36,922 nt of DNA, from the NCBI GenBank assembly GCA_015296065.1, contig DVDU01000059.1, positions 1 through 36,922 of the forward strand, in the 5' to 3' direction. Every line of letters begins with the position of its first letter. Position 1 is the stretch's first letter. Origin of the DNA: Oscillatoriaceae cyanobacterium M33_DOE_052 (lineage in GTDB: Bacteria; Cyanobacteriota; Cyanobacteriia; Cyanobacteriales; Laspinemataceae). The position numbers and the translations under genes are program-made. Positions 33,657 to 36,922 of the stretch are shown here, piece after piece. Under the pieces are notes generated by a model. The model searched no databases and was not told the origin of the DNA. It saw nothing but the letters and a program-made list of their open reading frames with translations.

Positions 33657-35030
33657 TTAACTAGCTCTTGCCACAGCCATGCTTAGTACCTGCGTTGTTA
33701 CTAAGTCAAGCTTTTGCCAAATACTATCTATCCAATCCAGATGTTCTGGTTTCATCAAACAAGACCGCAGACAGGTAATAGATTCTTGATCCCAATTGAT
33801 TCCTTCTCCAGTCTGTAAAAATAGCTTTTTCGGTAAATTAGCTAAAGCTAGGTGGAGATTTTCCTTTTCAGCCGCTTTAAAAATCTCCTGCGCGAGTTGG
33901 GAAGATTCACTCGCACTCTGAGATTTAACAACCCAAATAACGATATCTAACTCAGGGGGGAAAGCTACCACAAATCGTGAATCATTTTGCAATTTATCAA
34001 AAAAAGTCAAAGCTGCTTTTCTTGACTTACTCAAATAACCAGCAAACTCACCCCCTGGAATTAGAGGTAATAAACGTTGAGTTGCCCAGAGTGCTACCGC
34101 CGATGAACCCGGTCTGGAACATTCAAAACTAATTTCACCTAAATGCAATTTTTCAGAACTAAAGTAAGTGAAAGGCGAATCATGTTTATAGATTTTCCCC
34201 ACAGTCGGGTCTTTGAAGATAATGCAGCCACAGCCATAAGGTTGTAATCCATGTTTGTGGGGATCTACAACAATAGAATCTACTTTTTTAAGACAATCAT
34301 AAGCTTTTCTAGCTTCAGCATCAAGATTATCTGCCAAGATAAAGTAACCACCGTAAGCCGTATCTGCATGAAGGCGGAACCCATATTCAGCTTGAAGTTT
34401 CAGAATCTCAGGCAAAGGATCAACGGAACCCGTTGCTGTGGTACCAAGGGTGACAATAACTGTGCCAATATCACCTTCTTGTAGCATTTTTTTTAATGCT
34501 GTAACATCCATCCGGGCGCGACTGTCACAGGGTACGGATTGGAAGGGGATGCGGAGCATACCACAAATTCTGGCATGAGCGTAGTGGGCCTGATTAGAAC
34601 CAACAACTTTTTTGTTTGGTTGTAAATTTCCTGCCACCCACAAACCCTCTAAATTCGCCATTGTCCCGCCACTGGTTAGGTGTCCTAAATGAGTTCCCCA
34701 CCCGAACATTTTGGCAATTTCTGCTACCGCTTCCTTCTCCATTGCCGAACTTGCCCGCCCACCATCAAGGGCATGATTGTTGGGATTGATCCAAAGGGAT
34801 AGCATATATGCAAGACGGGCAATTTCTGTGGGTGGTTTGAGCATTTGCCCAACATAGAGGGGATGGGGATAGGGATAATTATCTTGCATTCGATCGGCCA
34901 CTTCCAACAGTACCGGACGAAGAGCGTCTATATTAATAGAGCGATCGAATTTCGGTAAACTGTCAAAACCTTCTTCTAGTCGTGCTAGTGCTTCTTGAAG
35001 TAATCCCAAACCTTCTTTTTCTAATGTCAT
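33657..35030 (-). CDS. Group II PLP-dependent amino-acid decarboxylase
   Basis: An intact 457-residue fold-type I enzyme. The Schiff-base Lys is K259 in VDPHKHGLQPYGCG, the pyridine-binding Asp D223 in LHADTAYGGYF, and the stacking His lies in SNQAHYAHARI. Nearby YPYPHPLYVGQML and NPNNHALDGGRASSAMEKEA form the substrate pocket. Relatives decarboxylate glutamate, tyrosine, aspartate, diaminobutyrate or tryptophan; sequence alone does not decide. The ATG at 35030 shares its A with the stop of the ketosynthase remnant (TAATG), so translation may be coupled to a dead gene. Five codons earlier there is another Met inside that remnant. Confidence 0.9.
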   Translation of the reverse strand: MTLEKEGLGLLQEALARLEEGFDSLPKFDRSINIDALRPVLLEVADRMQDNYPYPHPLYVGQMLKPPTEIARLAYMLSLWINPNNHALDGGRASSAMEKEAVAEIAKMFGWGTHLGHLTSGGTMANLEGLWVAGNLQPNKKVVGSNQAHYAHARICGMLRIPFQSVPCDSRARMDVTALKKMLQEGDIGTVIVTLGTTATGSVDPLPEILKLQAEYGFRLHADTAYGGYFILADNLDAEARKAYDCLKKVDSIVVDPHKHGLQPYGCGCIIFKDPTVGKIYKHDSPFTYFSSEKLHLGEISFECSRPGSSAVALWATQRLLPLIPGGEFAGYLSKSRKAALTFFDKLQNDSRFVVAFPPELDIVIWVVKSQSASESSQLAQEIFKAAEKENLHLALANLPKKLFLQTGEGINWDQESITCLRSCLMKPEHLDWIDSIWQKLDLVTTQVLSMAVARAS

Positions 35031-35678
35031 TATTTTGCCTGCCAAATTTTAAAAGTTTCTTCATTCCAAATACTTTCAATTGCCAGATAGACAGCAACTA
35101 GCGCAAAAGATCCGGCGGTATCGACGGCCATGTTCGGCCCTTTGAAGTTCAATATATACGAGATGCGATTGGCTGTGACAGAGGGAGCGCTCCCTATATT
35201 TGTGGAAGCATTAATCGAGTCGCGATCACTCACACTTAATTGAATATTCAGGTAATCGCTTGCTGCTATATATACCAATAAATACTCCTGTTTTTGACCC
35301 CGCCAGATTTTCTGGCACCTGTCCCCCATCTTCCAGCGCCTCCCAGGCTACTTCCAGCACCAGCCGCTGCTGCGGGTCCATGCAAGAGGCTTCTCGCGGT
35401 GAAATCCCAAAAAATTCTGCATCAAATTCATCTATTTTATCTACAAAGCCGCCCCAGCGCATTCGGATTTTGCCCGTTTTTGTCCCCTCCTCGTCATAGA
35501 AATTATCCAAGTTACAGCGGTCTTCTGGCACCTAGGTGATGGCATCTACACCATCTCGCAGCACCGTCCAGAAAGCATCTGGGTTGTTGGCACCGCCAGG
35601 AAAGAGGCAACCTATACCGATAATAGAGATCGGTTCTTTTTCCGATTTCTTCACGGAACCTGATGTGTTTTGAGTCAT
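35030..35678 (-). pseudogene. Dead polyketide ketosynthase (KS) N-terminal half
   Basis: From ATG 35678 the frame reads EKEPISIIGIGCLFPGGANN (the standard KS start), then an in-frame TAG at 35532-35534. The same frame resumes with [36 protein letters not shown] and [19 protein letters not shown]. Near 35285 it shifts by one base and continues [58 protein letters not shown], ending at TAA 35030. The active-site Cys of the usual DTACSSSL is Gly here. The second half of KS and all later modules are gone. Confidence 0.88.
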
Positions 35679-35813
35679 TAAGTGTTCCTGAGAAGTAGTG
35701 AGGGAATCAATTAAAAAATGGGATTTATCCGCCGGGATGCTTTCAAACTTGTGTCAACTGCAAGAAAAATAGATAGTTGATCGCGCTTGAGGACTGTGCC
35801 TAGGGAGGTAAAC

Positions 35814-36035
35814 TCAATCTTTTCCCAACGCTTTGAGCATCGCCTGACTCAGCAAATCTTCCGCTTCCACGGAGTTGCCGTTCGTCCACTTGCGGCAACA
35901 CCGAAACAGGTAGTCTCGGTGCTGTTGGAAAAGTGGCCATAAGGCACGGGCGGCTGCAAGCAGTTGTAAGAGTTGCCGTTCTTGGTCCGGGTTGTCTTGC
36001 CCATAGGTGCTGTCCTTAAAGCTAGTCGCTACCAT
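35814..36035 (-). CDS. Truncated sigma-70-like region 2 protein
   Basis: 73 residues from MVATSFKDSTYGQDNPDQER. The part LFQQHRDYLFRCCRKWTNGN and SVEAEDLLSQAMLKALGKD resembles region 2 of cyanobacterial sigma-70-like proteins (compare HRDYLF-CCLKW--GN--DAEDALSRAMLKA) found near natural-product genes. It stops before regions 2.3, 2.4 and 4, so it cannot be a working sigma factor; it could be a pseudogene or a short regulator. It is the most upstream member of the decayed cluster. A TTG start six codons earlier is also in frame. Confidence 0.6.
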   Translation of the reverse strand: MVATSFKDSTYGQDNPDQERQLLQLLAAARALWPLFQQHRDYLFRCCRKWTNGNSVEAEDLLSQAMLKALGKD

Positions 36036-36332
36036 AGTCCCTGAGTCCCTCAATTAGATCACTTATGCTGTCAACTGGCTAGCATTCGGATGAACGCTCT
36101 GCCCCGGAGCGGGTGCGGTAACTTGCCTGCTTCCATTAGTTAGACGTTTGGGGCAGCCAAATTGTGAATAACTCCACCACTCAATATTTTGCCGAGCTAT
36201 TACCCCTGCCTACACCCCCAAACCCATCCGCCAATTAAGGACCCTATGTACTAACTGCATCAACTCCCTTTTCTGGGGCTAAAAACCTAAATTTTTTCAT
36301 GCCAAATTTCGCCTACCGCCATATGGCGTTAA
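36036..36332. other. Intergenic, no gene recognised
   Basis: About 300 bp between the sigma-like fragment and the terminal repeat arrays. I see no ORF, RNA gene or promoter that I would defend. Confidence 0.5.
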
Positions 36333-36535
36333 GCGTCGTTCGTAGTTGGGCTTTAGCCCAAAAAGTTCGTAGTTGGGCTTCAGCCCAAAAAGTTCGTAGT
36401 AGGGCTTCAGCCCTTCCTGATGTTCGTAGTAGGGCTTTAGCCCTCCGTGATGTTCGTAGTAGGACTTTAGCCCTCCGTGATGTTCGTAGTAGGGCTACAG
36501 CCCCATCCGGATGGCTAAAGCCCTACTACGAACCT
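36333..36535. repeat. GTTCGTAGT tandem repeat array with inverted end copy
   Basis: Six units start GTTCGTAGT(T/A)GGGCTT and contain the small palindrome GGGCTTTAGCCC or GGGCTTCAGCCC; spacers are AAAAA, then TTCCTGAT or TCCGTGAT. The last copy (36511-36535) is inverted (GGCTAAAGCCCTACTACGAA). These are the reverse complement of the units at 1-210, so related arrays in opposite orientation bound the window. Confidence 0.88.
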
Positions 36536-36599
36536 ATATCCTCACAGCCCACATCCCCCACTATCCGCCCACAGCCGCCAGCAGAGTCGAAAGAGCAGG

Positions 36600-36800
36600 G
36601 GGGCGGGGGTGCAGGGAGGCAGGGGGACCAGGGCAGTGTGGGAAGTGTGGGGAGTGTGGGGAGTTTGGGGAGTAATCTTCCCCCTCTTCCCCCTCTTCCC
36701 TCTCTTCCCCCTCTTCCCCGTCTCCCCGTCTCCTGGTCCAGAAGTCTCCTCGTCTCCTGGTCCCCGGCGACCGGGCTCTGGGCTGACGGGGTGACAACCA
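36600..36800. repeat. GTGGGGA minisatellite and CT-rich tract (second copy)
   Basis: GGGAGTGTGG-type 9-nt units (36636-36675) are followed by CTTCCCC units and then GTCTCCTGGTCC-type units. The composition matches 6963-7160. Open frames across it are low-complexity translations. The remaining 36801-36922 shows nothing recognisable. Confidence 0.8.
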
Positions 36801-36922
36801 CCTCAAAAGCCTGATAGAATCAAGGACATAGCCCTCAGACCCCGCTGAAAAAATGGGAGCTTATTCCTTCTAATTCGCATTAATTCTGTGATAATTTTTT
36901 GACAAAACTCAAGGCCGAGTAC

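Noticed and set aside
36333-36535. Possible CRISPR array
   Set aside because: Units are short and imperfect, with tiny recurring spacers rather than unique 30-40 nt spacers; no cas genes are in the window.
36526-36814. Open frames in the terminal CT-rich repeat
   Set aside because: Low-complexity repeat translation on both strands.

Overview
The window is chromosomal DNA of a cyanobacterium, probably a filamentous Oscillatoriales-type strain. The evidence is the gene order of a long ribosomal-protein cluster (S10/spc/alpha genes continuing through rpmJ-rpsM-rpsK-rpoA-rplQ-truA-rplM-rpsI-rpmE-prfA, without rpsN or rpmD), many HIP1-like GCGATCGC octamers, a DUF4278-like gene, pentapeptide repeats, and several dispersed intergenic repeat families typical of repeat-rich filamentous cyanobacteria. 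Species cannot be fixed from sequence reading alone.

Layout. (1) 1-7450, mostly + strand, accessory: a 33-nt tandem repeat array, a VapBC-type toxin-antitoxin pair, a HAD hydrolase, an RNA ligase gene rtcB interrupted by a 322-residue intein with an HNH nuclease motif and a C2H2-like zinc finger, a DUF4278-like protein and a small membrane protein (both - strand), a fossil of a type I restriction subunit gene (hsdR), a secreted pentapeptide-repeat protein, a 9-nt minisatellite and a 72-residue small protein. (2) 7490-26495, all - strand: 31 translation, secretion and transcription genes from rplC to prfA. The order is standard, but the spacers are wide and carry palindromic and 7-nt-type repeats; S5 has a DQR-repeat N-terminus and infA appears to start with TTG. 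A candidate promoter lies about 600 nt upstream of rplC. (3) 27540-29053, + strand: a toxin-antitoxin island in which two near-identical antitoxin-like genes flank an XRE/PIN pair; each antitoxin copy is followed by a stub of a lost VapC gene. (4) 29078-36035, - strand: what looks like a decayed secondary-metabolite cluster. A sigma-like fragment, a dead polyketide ketosynthase, an intact PLP-dependent decarboxylase, an intact zinc alcohol dehydrogenase, a condensation-domain fragment joined to a frameshifted drug transporter, an intact 354-residue protein of uncertain family, and a broken MFS exporter all read in one direction. (5) 36330-36800: repeat arrays related to, but inverted relative to, the array at position 1.

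The core (2) is a conventional growth operon with unusual repeat colonisation. The flanks carry the novelty: the intein at a metal-ligand cysteine of RtcB, the duplicated toxin-antitoxin island with toxin stubs, and the eroded biosynthetic cluster whose intact enzymes may still be expressed. I saw no tRNA, rRNA, CRISPR array or transposase gene.
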